A stretch of 64,000 bases of DNA from JAVVHE01 sp032249695 (GTDB lineage: Bacteria > Pseudomonadota > Alphaproteobacteria > Sphingomonadales > Sphingomonadaceae), in the NCBI GenBank assembly GCA_032249695.1, contig JAVVHE010000003.1, positions 62,001 to 126,000 on the forward strand, in the 5' to 3' direction. The stretch's first letter is position 1; every line of letters starts with the position of its first letter. Made by a program: the position numbers and the translations under genes. A model generated the notes under the pieces. It ran no database searches. It saw nothing but the letters and a program-made list of their open reading frames with translations, and was not told where the DNA came from. This document shows, one piece after another, positions 42,449 to 53,269 of the stretch.

Positions 42449-43183
42449 ATGTCCCATCGCCGCCGCGGTGCTCAAGCCCCCAAGTTCGTTCGTCTCTACG
42501 GCCGTCACGCCGTTGCTGCTGCACTCGCAAACCCCGAACGCCTGCCGCTGCGCCTGTATGCAACACGCGAAGCTGCAGCAGCGCTGGGGCCGCCTCCGGG
42601 GGTCCAAATACAATGGGGCGACATGGCCGATCTTGGCAAGCTTATCCCGGCCGACGCAGCGCATCAGGGGCTGGTGTTGGAAGTGGAGCCGCTGCCCGGA
42701 GAACATCTCGAGGACTTGTTGTTAAGGCCTGGTAACGGACCGCTCGTTGTGCTGGACCAGGTGACCGATCCGGGGAACGTCGGCGCGATCATGCGATCAT
42801 CTGCGGCTTTCGGCGCTGTCGGAGTCGTCACGCAGGACCGCCACGCCCCGCCCGAGTCGGGCGCGCTCGCCAAAGCCGCAAGCGGCGCGCTGGAGGTGCT
42901 GCCTTGGGCGCGCGTGGTGAACCTTGCGCGCGCGCTGGACCAGATCGCCGAGGCAGGCTTCTGGCGCATCGGGCTCGACGGCAGAGCGCAACGGTTGCTG
43001 GAGGACGCGCTTGGCACCGCCCGCCCGGCGCTGGTGCTGGGGGCGGAGGGCGAGGGGATGCGGCCAAACACGGCCGCGCATGTCGACGAGCTGGCGCGGC
43101 TGCCGATCGGCAATGCGGTCGAGAGCCTCAACGTTTCCACCGCAGCCGCCTGCGCACTCTACGCCTGCGCGCGCCGGGCTTAG
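42449..43183 (+). CDS. rlmB: TrmH-family rRNA 2'-O-methyltransferase (RlmB-like)
   Basis: SPOUT-class methyltransferase, 244 residues, probably making Gm2251 in 23S rRNA. N-terminal substrate domain VRLYGRHAVAAALANPERLPLRLYATREA is the RlmB type. The knot motifs are VVLDQVTDPGNVGAIMRSSAAFG, ALVLGAEGEGMRP and PIGNAVESLNVSTAAACALYACAR. Divergent from the GNAT gene with 44 bases between starts. Confidence 0.92.
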   Translation: MSHRRRGAQAPKFVRLYGRHAVAAALANPERLPLRLYATREAAAALGPPPGVQIQWGDMADLGKLIPADAAHQGLVLEVEPLPGEHLEDLLLRPGNGPLVVLDQVTDPGNVGAIMRSSAAFGAVGVVTQDRHAPPESGALAKAASGALEVLPWARVVNLARALDQIAEAGFWRIGLDGRAQRLLEDALGTARPALVLGAEGEGMRPNTAAHVDELARLPIGNAVESLNVSTAAACALYACARRA

Positions 43184-43293
43184 CGATCTTAGCCGCGCGC
43201 TTGACTATGCGCCGCGCGGTCCGCACGCTGCGGAACGTTCCCCTCGTCCGCCACGGCCATGTCTTGGCGCGGAACGGTTGAGAGGGAGTGGCC

Positions 43294-44469
43294 ATGCCCG
43301 AACGTGCCGGCACGCGGATCCTCAGCCCGGCGCTGATCGCTGCTTTGCTCGTCACCGCCTGCGCGCGCGACGTGGTCGACAAGCCCGCCGCCCGCTCGGT
43401 CGTCGACGCCGGTGCGGAGTTCGCTGGCAAGGCCCACACTTACTATGCGGGCATCGTCGATGGCCTGAACGCCAGCCAGTACGACCTCGTCGCGCGCAAC
43501 CGTGGCTGCCGCTGGGGCAGGACGCTGACGCTCCACACGCCCGAGACGATGGCAGCCGCGATCGCGCATCGGGCGAAGCTGCTTGCCGCCAGGCGCGACG
43601 CTCTTGCGGATGAGCGGGCGGCGATCGTCGCCCGGTTCCCCGCCGACGGTTGCCTGACGAGCGACGAACTGGCGCTCGTGCTGGCGCGCCAGCTGCAGCC
43701 GCGGGAGCTGCGGCTGCAGCTGACGTCCGACGCTGCGTTCACCACCGAGGCGCGCACCCTCGCCGCGCTCTCGCGCTACTCGGCGGTCCTCGCCGACCTT
43801 GCGAGCGAGCCGAAGCCGCATGTGACGCAGGATCTGCGCGCGCTCGCCGACGAGCTGATCTCGATCCAGGCCGACGCGCAGACGGTCGCCTCGGCGCTCG
43901 ACGGCACCGGGGCGGCAGCGAACGATTTCAACCTGAAGCCACTCCGCGAGGAGCTTGGACGGATCGGGACGCTGATCGACCTGGTGAAGGGCATTATCCA
44001 GAATGCCGAGGACGACCGGCGCTTGCGGCGCGTCGCCATCGCCAGCGCACCGGCGGTCAACGCGCAGATCGCGCTGATCCGCGCGAGCCTGATCGGCAAT
44101 TACAAGAGCTATGTCGAGTTTGCGCAGGGCCAGGCGATCACCCAGTCCGAGCTGCAGGACCGTGCAGCCGACAGCCCCTTCGTGGAGCGGCGCGCTCTGA
44201 TTGCCGGGCAGGCTCGATCCGAACTGGAAGCCGCGCACCGGCTTGCATTGCTGAAGGCGCAGCGAGCGGCGGGAGACGACCCGGCGAAGGCGGTGCTGCC
44301 GGAAGTGCGTGCGGCAGACGCGCTGACGGCCGCGAACGACAACCTCGTCCGCGTGGCCGAGGGCCGGTACACCGCCGCCGAGAAGCGCTCGATCGCGCGG
44401 GCGACGATCAAGCGCGTGCGGTCGGTCTTCGTGGCTGCCGCGGCGGCGTTTGGTGGGCTGGGCGTCTGA
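43294..44469 (+). CDS. Predicted lipoprotein of unknown function
   Basis: A 391-residue protein with a signal ending in the lipobox LVTAC (about residue 23), so membrane-anchored and periplasmic. The rest is mainly alpha-helical, Ala/Leu/Arg-rich, with several long helices (for example ALADELISIQADAQTVASAL and SVFVAAAAAFGGL near the end). I recognise no catalytic motif. A clear ribosome site (GAGGGAG) precedes the ATG. It heads a run of four small or secreted unknown genes on the same strand, with gaps of 13-90 bases. Confidence 0.7.
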   Translation: MPERAGTRILSPALIAALLVTACARDVVDKPAARSVVDAGAEFAGKAHTYYAGIVDGLNASQYDLVARNRGCRWGRTLTLHTPETMAAAIAHRAKLLAARRDALADERAAIVARFPADGCLTSDELALVLARQLQPRELRLQLTSDAAFTTEARTLAALSRYSAVLADLASEPKPHVTQDLRALADELISIQADAQTVASALDGTGAAANDFNLKPLREELGRIGTLIDLVKGIIQNAEDDRRLRRVAIASAPAVNAQIALIRASLIGNYKSYVEFAQGQAITQSELQDRAADSPFVERRALIAGQARSELEAAHRLALLKAQRAAGDDPAKAVLPEVRAADALTAANDNLVRVAEGRYTAAEKRSIARATIKRVRSVFVAAAAAFGGLGV

Positions 44470-44482
44470 CGGGGAGAGGGGA

Positions 44483-44797
44483 ATGGCAAGCGCAGCAGAT
44501 CTGGCGTTCGATCTGGCGACGGAAGTATTCAACGCCCACCAGGGCTGCGACGGTTTTTCGTTGCCGCTTCGCCAGCAGCTCGCGACCCAGCACGCGATCC
44601 TGACTTCGCTCACTCACCTGCTGGAGCAGACGAGCATCGACGCCAACGGCGACTCCGAGGCGGCTGCGGGCACCTCGACCGCGCTGCTGGGCCAGTGTCA
44701 GTCCGAGGGGGTCGATGCCGCGTGGATCGCGATCGCACATCTGAACGCGCTGCTTCCGCCCGAGCTGAGGCCGCTCGTACCGTTCACGGCCAACTAA
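44483..44797 (+). CDS. Small hypothetical protein
   Basis: A 104-residue soluble, acidic protein beginning MASAADLAFDLATEVFNAHQG, helical, without a recognised domain. A strong purine-rich ribosome site (GGGGAGAGGGGA) directly precedes the ATG. It starts 13 bases after the lipoprotein stop, so probably the same transcript. Confidence 0.65.
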   Translation: MASAADLAFDLATEVFNAHQGCDGFSLPLRQQLATQHAILTSLTHLLEQTSIDANGDSEAAAGTSTALLGQCQSEGVDAAWIAIAHLNALLPPELRPLVPFTAN

Positions 44798-44881
44798 AAG
44801 GCTCCACCGCGTCCGGCCAGGCTGGGCGGCGCGGATTGTTTCGGCTAGGCTTCGATCCACTCAGCGACAGGAGCGGATGTC

Positions 44882-45277
44882 ATGGACCTCGGCCAGATCA
44901 TCGGAATGGTGCAGCAGATGCGGGGCGGCCAGGGCCAGCAGGCAGGCGGCGCTGCGGGTGGGTTCAACCTGCAGGCGATCGAAAGCGCGGCCGCGCAGTT
45001 CGGAATCAATCCGCAGACGGCGATCGATGCGATCACGCATATGGGGAATGCTGCCTCGACGGGTCAGGCCGAAACGCCCGACGAAGCGGTGGAGCACGCC
45101 AGCCGAGAGACCGGCGTCGACGCAGGCACGCTCGCGCAGCTGGTGCAGAGCCTGGCGTCGGGTGGCGGCCAGGCTGGCGGCGTCATGGGTATGGTCGAGG
45201 AAATGCTCGACAGGAACAAGGACGGCAGCGTGCTCGATGATCTCGCCGGAATGGCGGGCGGTCTCCTGAAGCGCTGA
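44882..45277 (+). CDS. DUF937-like protein with EF-hand-like loop
   Basis: A 131-residue Gly/Gln/Ala-rich protein. Repeated short helices with polar turns (IIGMVQQMRGGQGQQAGG, LAQLVQSLASGGGQAGG) resemble the DUF937/YidB type. The C-terminus holds MLDRNKDGSVLDDLAG: D-x-N-x-D-G-S-x-x-x-D, an EF-hand-like calcium loop. The ribosome site AGGAG lies about ten bases before the ATG. Function unknown; context is three other unknown genes. Confidence 0.65.
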   Translation: MDLGQIIGMVQQMRGGQGQQAGGAAGGFNLQAIESAAAQFGINPQTAIDAITHMGNAASTGQAETPDEAVEHASRETGVDAGTLAQLVQSLASGGGQAGGVMGMVEEMLDRNKDGSVLDDLAGMAGGLLKR

Positions 45278-45364
45278 GGCCTGCGCATCGGCCCGCCGCA
45301 CGGACTCGAAACTTTTTGGGTGGCGGCCGCGTTCGCACGGTCACACACCTACGGAGGTTTCACA

Positions 45365-45715
45365 ATGGCCGATCCCGCTTATCGCGATCCAGCCTACCGC
45401 GATCCGTCCTACCGTGAGCCGGCTGTTGAGCGGCGGCGCGGCGGGGGCGGCGGTCTGCTGATCGCATTGCTCATCATTGTCGCGCTGGTCGTTGCTGCGT
45501 TCGCGCTCGGCCTCATCAAGGTCGGCGGCACCCCGGGGCGCCTGCCCGAGATCAGCGTCCAGGGCGGCAAGGCGCCCGACGTCAATGTGGAAACCGGGAA
45601 GATCGTCGTCGGCACCAAAAAGACGAATGTCGACGTCCCGAAGATCGAGACCCAGAAGACCACCATCGACACGCCGGTCATCGGCACCAAGCCGGCGGAC
45701 AACCCCAACAAGTAA
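45365..45715 (+). CDS. Single-pass membrane protein with N-terminal YRDP repeats
   Basis: A 116-residue protein. The N-terminus has tandem repeats of AYRDP/SYREP (residues about 5-19), then RRRGGGG, one strong membrane helix (LLIALLIIVALVVAAFALGLI) and an extended hydrophilic tail with repeated VDV/TPV-Lys elements. The ribosome site ACGGAGG seven bases before the ATG is close to ideal, implying high expression. Topology is probably N-in with a periplasmic tail. No family recognised. Confidence 0.7.
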   Translation: MADPAYRDPAYRDPSYREPAVERRRGGGGGLLIALLIIVALVVAAFALGLIKVGGTPGRLPEISVQGGKAPDVNVETGKIVVGTKKTNVDVPKIETQKTTIDTPVIGTKPADNPNK

Positions 45716-45769
45716 TCGCATTTTCGCGGAGCTGTCGCCAGCGCGCGGCGGCTCCGCTACGCGTTCGGA

Positions 45770-46207
45770 GTGGACCGCCCCTCTCCGTTCATGGCGCGCG
45801 CTATAACGCTTGCTCGCGCCGCCGCCGAGGCTGGCGAAGTCCCAGTCGGCGCAGTCCTGGTTCGCGACGGAGCGATCATCGCTGAGGGCGCCAACGCCAC
45901 CCGCGCCGCGGCCGATCCAACCGCGCACGCCGAAATGCTCGCGATCCGCGCTGCCGGAGCCGAGCGCCTGCCGGGCTGCGACCTCTATGTGACGCTGGAG
46001 CCGTGCGCGATGTGCGCGGGCGCAATCGCGAACGCCCGCATCGCGCGGCTCTACTACGCTGCGCCCGACCCCAAGGGCGGAGCCGTCGATCATGGCCCGC
46101 GGCTGTTCAGCTGGCCGACCATCCATCATCGGCCCGAAGTCTATGGCGGCATCGCCGAGGCCGAGGCGGCCGCGCTGCTGCGAGCGTTCTTCGCCGGGCG
46201 CCGCTGA
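45770..46207 (+). CDS. tadA: tRNA-specific adenosine deaminase
   Basis: Deaminates A34 to inosine in tRNA-Arg(ACG). The zinc site is intact: HAEMLAIRAAG supplies His and the catalytic Glu, and LEPCAMCAGAI supplies the two Cys. 145 residues from a GTG start at 45770; the expected N-terminal helix FMARAITLARAAAEAGEVPVGAVLV follows. Normal length. The gap to gyrB is about 105 bases. Confidence 0.94.
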   Translation: MDRPSPFMARAITLARAAAEAGEVPVGAVLVRDGAIIAEGANATRAAADPTAHAEMLAIRAAGAERLPGCDLYVTLEPCAMCAGAIANARIARLYYAAPDPKGGAVDHGPRLFSWPTIHHRPEVYGGIAEAEAAALLRAFFAGRR

Positions 46208-46312
46208 CGGGCGAAATTGCTCGCGCGCACGCGTGCGCGTAGCTATATTCTTGCCACGAAGCGCGCTGCCCGGTCGGGGCCTCTGTGCGCCCTCTCCGGC
46301 AAGGATCCAGCA

Positions 46313-48726
<2,414 letters not shown>

Positions 48727-48730
<4 letters not shown>

Positions 48731-49818
48731 GCCGTCATCCACTCGATGCGGTAGCGCGCGCGGAGCTGATCGAGCACCACGAGCTCGCCCGCGCGCTCGG
48801 CGTGCCAGAATGTCCAGCCGTTGCAGCTCGGCAGCCCGGCCGCGTGCGCGCCCGCCTTGTGGATCGATCCGGTGAATGCGCCCAGCCGCAGCGTGCCGTC
48901 CACCCGCACCTCGGCGCGGTGGAGGCGCTTCAAGTCGATGAGCTCGGAGCCGGGCGGCACAAGCCCGGTCTCTACCAGCGCGCCGAACGGCACGCGCGGC
49001 TCCGATCGGGCCCCGCGCGCGATGCCGAGCGTCGAGGTCGGCAGCGGCATCACCGACGCGATGCGGTTGCGCGCCATCTCCACATAGCGCGGCTCGCGCT
49101 CGATGCCGATGAAGCGGCGGCCGAGCAGCTTAGCGACCGCGCCGGTGGTGCCAGTCCCGAAAAACGGATCGAGCACCACGTCGCCCGGATCGGTCGTGGC
49201 TACCAGCACGCGGTGCATCAGCGCCTCCGGCTTCTGCGTCGGATGCGCCTTCTTCGTACCGTCCTTCAGCCGCTCCGGCCCGCCGCAGATCGCAAACAGC
49301 CAGTCCGATCGCATCTGCTGGTCGTCGTTCATTTCGCGCATCGCGTGGTAGTTGAAGCGATAGCGCGATTGCGGGCGCTTGGCGGCCCAGATCAGCGTCT
49401 CATGCGCGTTGGTGAAGCGCGTGCCGCGAAAGTTGGGCATCGGATTGGTCTTGCGCCAGATGACATCGTTCAGCAGCCAGAAGCCTAAGTCCTGAAAAAT
49501 TGCGCCAATCCGGAAGATATTGTGATAGCTTCCGATCACCCAGATCGCGCCATCGTTTTTCAGTACTCGTCGGCATTCGGTGAGCCATGCGCGGCTGAAC
49601 TGGTCGTATTCTGCCAGACTACCGAAGCGATCCCACGCTTCATCCACTCCGGCGACGGCCGAACCTTCAGGCCGCAGCAGCCCTTGGCCGAGCTGCAAAT
49701 TATAGGGCGGATCGGCGAAGATCAGGTCGACGCTCTCCGCAGGCAGCCTACGCAGAACCGCGACGCAATCGCCCTCGATCACCTGTCCTACCGGCAGTTC
49801 CACGCGCGCTGTCCACAC
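48727..49818 (-). CDS. ccrM: Cell-cycle DNA adenine methyltransferase CcrM (GANTC)
   Basis: Alphaproteobacterial orphan methyltransferase that methylates adenine in GANTC and couples replication to transcription. Beta-class order: catalytic VDLIFADPPYNLQLGQ first, then SAM motif VLDPFFGTGTTGAVAKLLGRRFIGIE. The C-terminal domain of about 80 residues (LVETGLVPPGSELIDLKRLHRAEVRVDG and later) is the CcrM-specific extension. 363 residues. It follows rnhB after 24 bases, as in Caulobacter, so the two are likely one transcript. No cognate restriction gene is present. Confidence 0.96.
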
Positions 49819-49842
49819 TCCTGTGGATAACCAGCGCGAACG

Positions 49843-50505
49843 CTAGGCGGCGAGCGACTCGGGCGTCAACGGCCCCACCGGGCGGTTTTCGTTCAGCTGT
49901 TGCGCGCGCGACTCACTTGCCGCGATCACCGCCCGGAAGCGGCGCCGGTGGTGCGGGCTGGGGCCATGTTCCCTCAGCGCTCGCTGGTGAAGCGGCGTAC
50001 CATAACCCTTGTTCTCGGCCCAGCCATAGGCTGGAAACGCGGCGTGTAGCTCTGTCATGATCGCATCGCGTGCCACTTTCGCGACGATCGAGGCTGCGGC
50101 GATCGACAGGCAGATGGCGTCGCCGGCGACCACGGTTCGCGTCGGGTGGCCGCAGCGCGGATCGGCGTTGCCATCGACCAGCACCAGCTCGGGCGGACAC
50201 TCCAGCGCTGCGATCGCGCGGCGCATCGCGAGCATCGTCGCCCAGAAGATGTTTAACTCGTCGATCTCGGCGACGCTCGCCTGGCCCAGGCCGACGCACG
50301 CGCAGCCGCGGATGCGAGCCGCCAGTTTCTCGCGCGTGTCGGCATAGAGCCCCTTCGAATCCGCGACACCCGCGGGCCAGCGCCGCGCGGGCAGGATCAC
50401 GGCCGCCGCCACCACCGGTCCGGCGAGCGGCCCGCGCCCGGCCTCGTCGACCCCCGCCACCACGCCGCCATGCGCGCGCTCCAGGCTGTAGGTCGCCCGT
50501 GCCAT
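49843..50505 (-). CDS. rnhB: Ribonuclease HII
   Basis: Removes RNA from RNA-DNA hybrids and single ribonucleotides from DNA. The metal-binding residues are visible in VAGVDEAGRGPLAGPVVAAAVIL (Asp and Glu) and LVLVDGNADPR; SIVAKVARDAIM and YGWAENKGYGTPLHQRALREHGPSPHHRRRF complete the family. 220 residues. It is upstream of ccrM and probably carries the shared promoter. Confidence 0.95.
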   Translation of the reverse strand: MARATYSLERAHGGVVAGVDEAGRGPLAGPVVAAAVILPARRWPAGVADSKGLYADTREKLAARIRGCACVGLGQASVAEIDELNIFWATMLAMRRAIAALECPPELVLVDGNADPRCGHPTRTVVAGDAICLSIAAASIVAKVARDAIMTELHAAFPAYGWAENKGYGTPLHQRALREHGPSPHHRRRFRAVIAASESRAQQLNENRPVGPLTPESLAA

Positions 50506-50717
50506 CCCCTTCAGCCCCCCACCCGAACGCGACGAAGTCGACTGCGCCTTGGAAGGTCGGCACTGCCGCGTTGGCGCGAGAGTGAAGAGCAGGGCGAAGG
50601 AGGGCTGGGGAGACCGCGGCGGCGCAGCATGAAGCGAAGTCTATCGCGGTCCGCCGACTGCAGGACAGGATTAAATCGGTAAAGTTGGAGGCGCCGCCCG
50701 GCAAGCCGCGGTCCGCC

Positions 50718-50738
50718 CTCTCCGGCCCGGCCGGAGAG
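50718..50738. terminator. Hairpin between katG remnant and rnhB promoter region
   Basis: Perfect odd palindrome with arms CTCTCCGGCC (50718-50727) and GGCCGGAGAG (50729-50738) around one central C. It lies just after the stop of the katG remnant and is probably that gene's former terminator. Confidence 0.55.
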
Positions 50739-50752
50739 AGCGGGGCACGGGT

Positions 50753-51405
50753 TCAGGCGTGCAGGTCGAAGCGGTCGGCGTTCATCACCTTGACCCACGC
50801 AGCCACGAAGCCGCGTGCGAACATCTCGGACGCGTCGGCCGCGGCGTATACCTCCGAGATCGCGCGCAGCTGGCTGTTCGATCCGAACACCAGGTCGGTG
50901 CGTGTCGCGGTCCAGCGCTCAGCGCCGCTGGCACGGTCGTTGCCGACGAACTCCTGATCGCTCTCCTCGCCCACCTGCTTCCATTGGAGGCCCATGTCGA
51001 GTAGATTTACGAAGAAATCGTTTGAAAGCACGCCCGGCCGATCGGTGAACACGCCGTGCTTCGATCCGGCGTGATTGGCACCCAGCACGCGCAGGCCCGC
51101 GACCAGCACTGCCATTTCAGGCGCCGCCAGCCCCAGCAGATGCGAACGATCAACCAGCAGTTCTTCGGTTGGGAGGAGCGCCGCGACGTCGTTCTGGTCG
51201 ATCGGCGCATCGTCGGCCGCCGGAGCCGGATCCTGCCGGATCAGGTCCTCGGAGGCAACCTCCGGCCCCCAAATTCCAGCCCGCTGGTGATCGTATCGTC
51301 GCCCATGCCGCTGCCGTCGGTGGAGGCCCAACCGATACCCATCGCATGGATGCCCGCCGCCTCCGGCTCCTTCCCGACATGTTTCACCGGGCAGCCCGCG
51401 CCGGC
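50753..51405 (-). pseudogene. katG: Catalase-peroxidase katG remnant
   Basis: Pieces of KatG in two frames. In one frame (51405 to about 51270), EPEAAGIHAMGIGWASTDGSG and MGDDTITSGLE match the mid-N-domain. The other frame begins with WGPEVASEDLIRQDPAP (normally about 130 residues later), then jumps after DQNDVAAL directly to EELLVDRSHLLGLAAPEMAVL (normally about 180 residues later), and continues to the true C-terminus FVAAWVKVMNADRFDLHA with a stop. So there is a frameshift, at least two internal deletions, and no N-terminal half with the active-site Arg-Trp-His. It cannot encode an active enzyme. Confidence 0.85.
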
Positions 51406-51632
51406 GAACGCAAGACCGTCGGTGAACTCTGCACGCTCCTCGGCCGCACCAACCGCGACATCTGGCCCGAGCAGCAAGGCTGGCGGCGCCAAGCGATGCA
51501 CCGCGGGCGCGAGGATGGCTTGAAAAAGATCCACACGTCCAACCGATGATTACGCCCGGAATGATCGACTGGATCGATTGGTTGCCTGGATCTCGCTTCC
51601 CCGCGAGGGCGCGGCGCGATAGCGGACGGCGG

Positions 51633-53183
51633 ATGCAGACACTCGCCCGCCGCGACCGAACCTGGCCCCAGCGGGCCGCAGCGCTCGGTGCGGGCGCGGT
51701 GGCGGCGCTGGGGTTTTACGGCAACCCGTTCTTGGTGTGGCAGCCGTGGGGTGGCCTTGCGACCGTTGCCGGACTGACGGCGCTGGTGCTATTTTGCGCT
51801 CGGGCACCGCGCCGCGCGGCCGGGCTGGGCTGGTGCTGGGGTTGGTCGCAGTTCTTCATCGGCTGCCACTGGATCGCGCAGGCGTTCGAATATCAGGCGA
51901 AGATGCCGCCCTGGATCGGCTGGCTGACGGTCGCCGGCCTCGCGGCGCTCTTGGCGACCATGCCCGCGCTGGCCTGCTGGCTCGCCTGGTCATCGCCGCT
52001 GCGCAAGCGCATGTCGCCGTGGTGGAGCCTGCCCGCCGCATGGATGCTGACCGAATGGATCCGCGTGTGGCTGTTCACGGGCTTCCCGTGGAACCCGATC
52101 GCGGCGGCATTCCTGGGCGATCGTGCCACCGGAATGGCCGACGGTGCAGCGTGGGTGGGCGCGATCGGGCTGTCGGGCATCGTCGTGCTGGCGGCGGCGG
52201 GGCTGGCGCGTGCGCTAGGAGACCGGCGGATGGGGATCGCGCCTGCGCTGACTGTGATCGCGCTCGTCGGCGTGGCGGCTGTTCCCGGGGGACGGTTGAC
52301 GGCGTCCAAGCGGGTCGAGCTTGTCATCGTGCAGCCCAACATCGGGCAGGAGGTGAAATGGCAGGCCGACAGCCTTGCCTTCCAGGCCGAACGGCTCACC
52401 AGCCTGTCGCGCCAGGCCCCGCCGCCCAAGCCCGGCGTGCCACGGCTGATCCTGTGGCCCGAAGTCGCGCTGCCGGGACTCGACCTTCAGCGCGACGCGC
52501 AGGCGCGCGCGGCGCTGACGACGCTGCTGCGGCCGGGAGACCTGCTGCTGACCGGAGCGAACACCTTCAGGCTCAGCGCCGCCGGTGAGGTGACGGGAGC
52601 GACGAACAGCCTGCTCGCGCTCGACAGCGCAGGCCGCGTGATCGGCCAGTTCGACAAGTTCCACTTGGTCCCCGCGGGCGAGTATGTGCCGCTGCGCCCG
52701 ATCGCCGACGTGCTGGGCCTGTCGCGGCTGGCGCCGGGTTCGATCGACTTCACCCCCGGCCCCGGCCCGCGCACGCTGAGCCTGCCCGGCGTGCCCGATG
52801 TCGGCCCGCTGATCTGCTATGAGATCATCTTTCCGGCGCGCATCGTCGATGAGGACCACCGGCCCGCATGGCTGCTCAATCCGTCGAACGACGCATGGTT
52901 CGGCCGCGATGGGCCACCGCAGGCGCTGGCGCAGGCGCGGCTGCGCGCGATCGAAGAGGGGCTGCCCATCGCCCGCTCGACGCCGACCGGTATCAGCGCG
53001 CTGATCGGTCCGCGCGGTGAGGTGCTGGCAGCGCTGCCGCAGCGTGTGGCGGGCGCGCTGACGGTTGAATTGCCCGCGCCGCGTGAAGCGACGGTGTTCG
53101 GGCGATTCGGCCACCTGACGACGGCGCTGCTGGGGCTGCTGTTCCTCGGCGTGGGTGCGTGGGAGGGACACCGGCGGATATAA
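51633..53183 (+). CDS. lnt: Apolipoprotein N-acyltransferase
   Basis: Inner-membrane enzyme that N-acylates lipoproteins as the last maturation step. The N-terminal half has six to seven helices (WPQRAAALGAGAVAALGFYGN and others). The nitrilase domain carries the triad: Glu in LILWPEVALPG, Lys in GQFDKFHLVPAGEYVP, Cys in PLICYEIIFPARI. About 516 residues from ATG 51633; in-frame ATGs at 51546 and 51561 give a longer non-conserved N-terminus. The stop overlaps a short inverted repeat that begins the metK leader. Confidence 0.93.
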   Translation: MQTLARRDRTWPQRAAALGAGAVAALGFYGNPFLVWQPWGGLATVAGLTALVLFCARAPRRAAGLGWCWGWSQFFIGCHWIAQAFEYQAKMPPWIGWLTVAGLAALLATMPALACWLAWSSPLRKRMSPWWSLPAAWMLTEWIRVWLFTGFPWNPIAAAFLGDRATGMADGAAWVGAIGLSGIVVLAAAGLARALGDRRMGIAPALTVIALVGVAAVPGGRLTASKRVELVIVQPNIGQEVKWQADSLAFQAERLTSLSRQAPPPKPGVPRLILWPEVALPGLDLQRDAQARAALTTLLRPGDLLLTGANTFRLSAAGEVTGATNSLLALDSAGRVIGQFDKFHLVPAGEYVPLRPIADVLGLSRLAPGSIDFTPGPGPRTLSLPGVPDVGPLICYEIIFPARIVDEDHRPAWLLNPSNDAWFGRDGPPQALAQARLRAIEEGLPIARSTPTGISALIGPRGEVLAALPQRVAGALTVELPAPREATVFGRFGHLTTALLGLLFLGVGAWEGHRRI

Positions 53184-53269
53184 AGCAGGCTTTAACTCCC
53201 CTTGCGCGGGCGGCTGAACCGGCCTAATCGCCGCACCGCAACAAACCCTCCCACATCACCGGAGCCACC
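53181..53269 (+). promoter_or_regulatory. Structured 5' leader of metK
   Basis: Leader of about 85 bases between lnt and metK. It starts with the inverted repeat TAAAGC-AG-GCTTTA (53181-53194). A two-part stem follows: TGCG/CGCA and GCGGC/GCCGC (53203-53240) around a 15-base loop containing ACCGGCC. The ribosome site CCGGAG (53259-53264) could pair with the loop CCGG or with upstream CTCC, so translation control by S-adenosylmethionine is conceivable. I do not recognise a known SAM riboswitch class. Confidence 0.3.

Noticed and set aside
51169..51549. Plus-strand frame opposite the katG remnant
   Set aside because: Arg-rich antisense reading of katG-derived sequence without its own ribosome site or domain.
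53181..53269. Known SAM-II or SAM/SAH riboswitch before metK
   Set aside because: The stem and loop do not reproduce the conserved core I recall for those classes; kept only as a putative structured leader.
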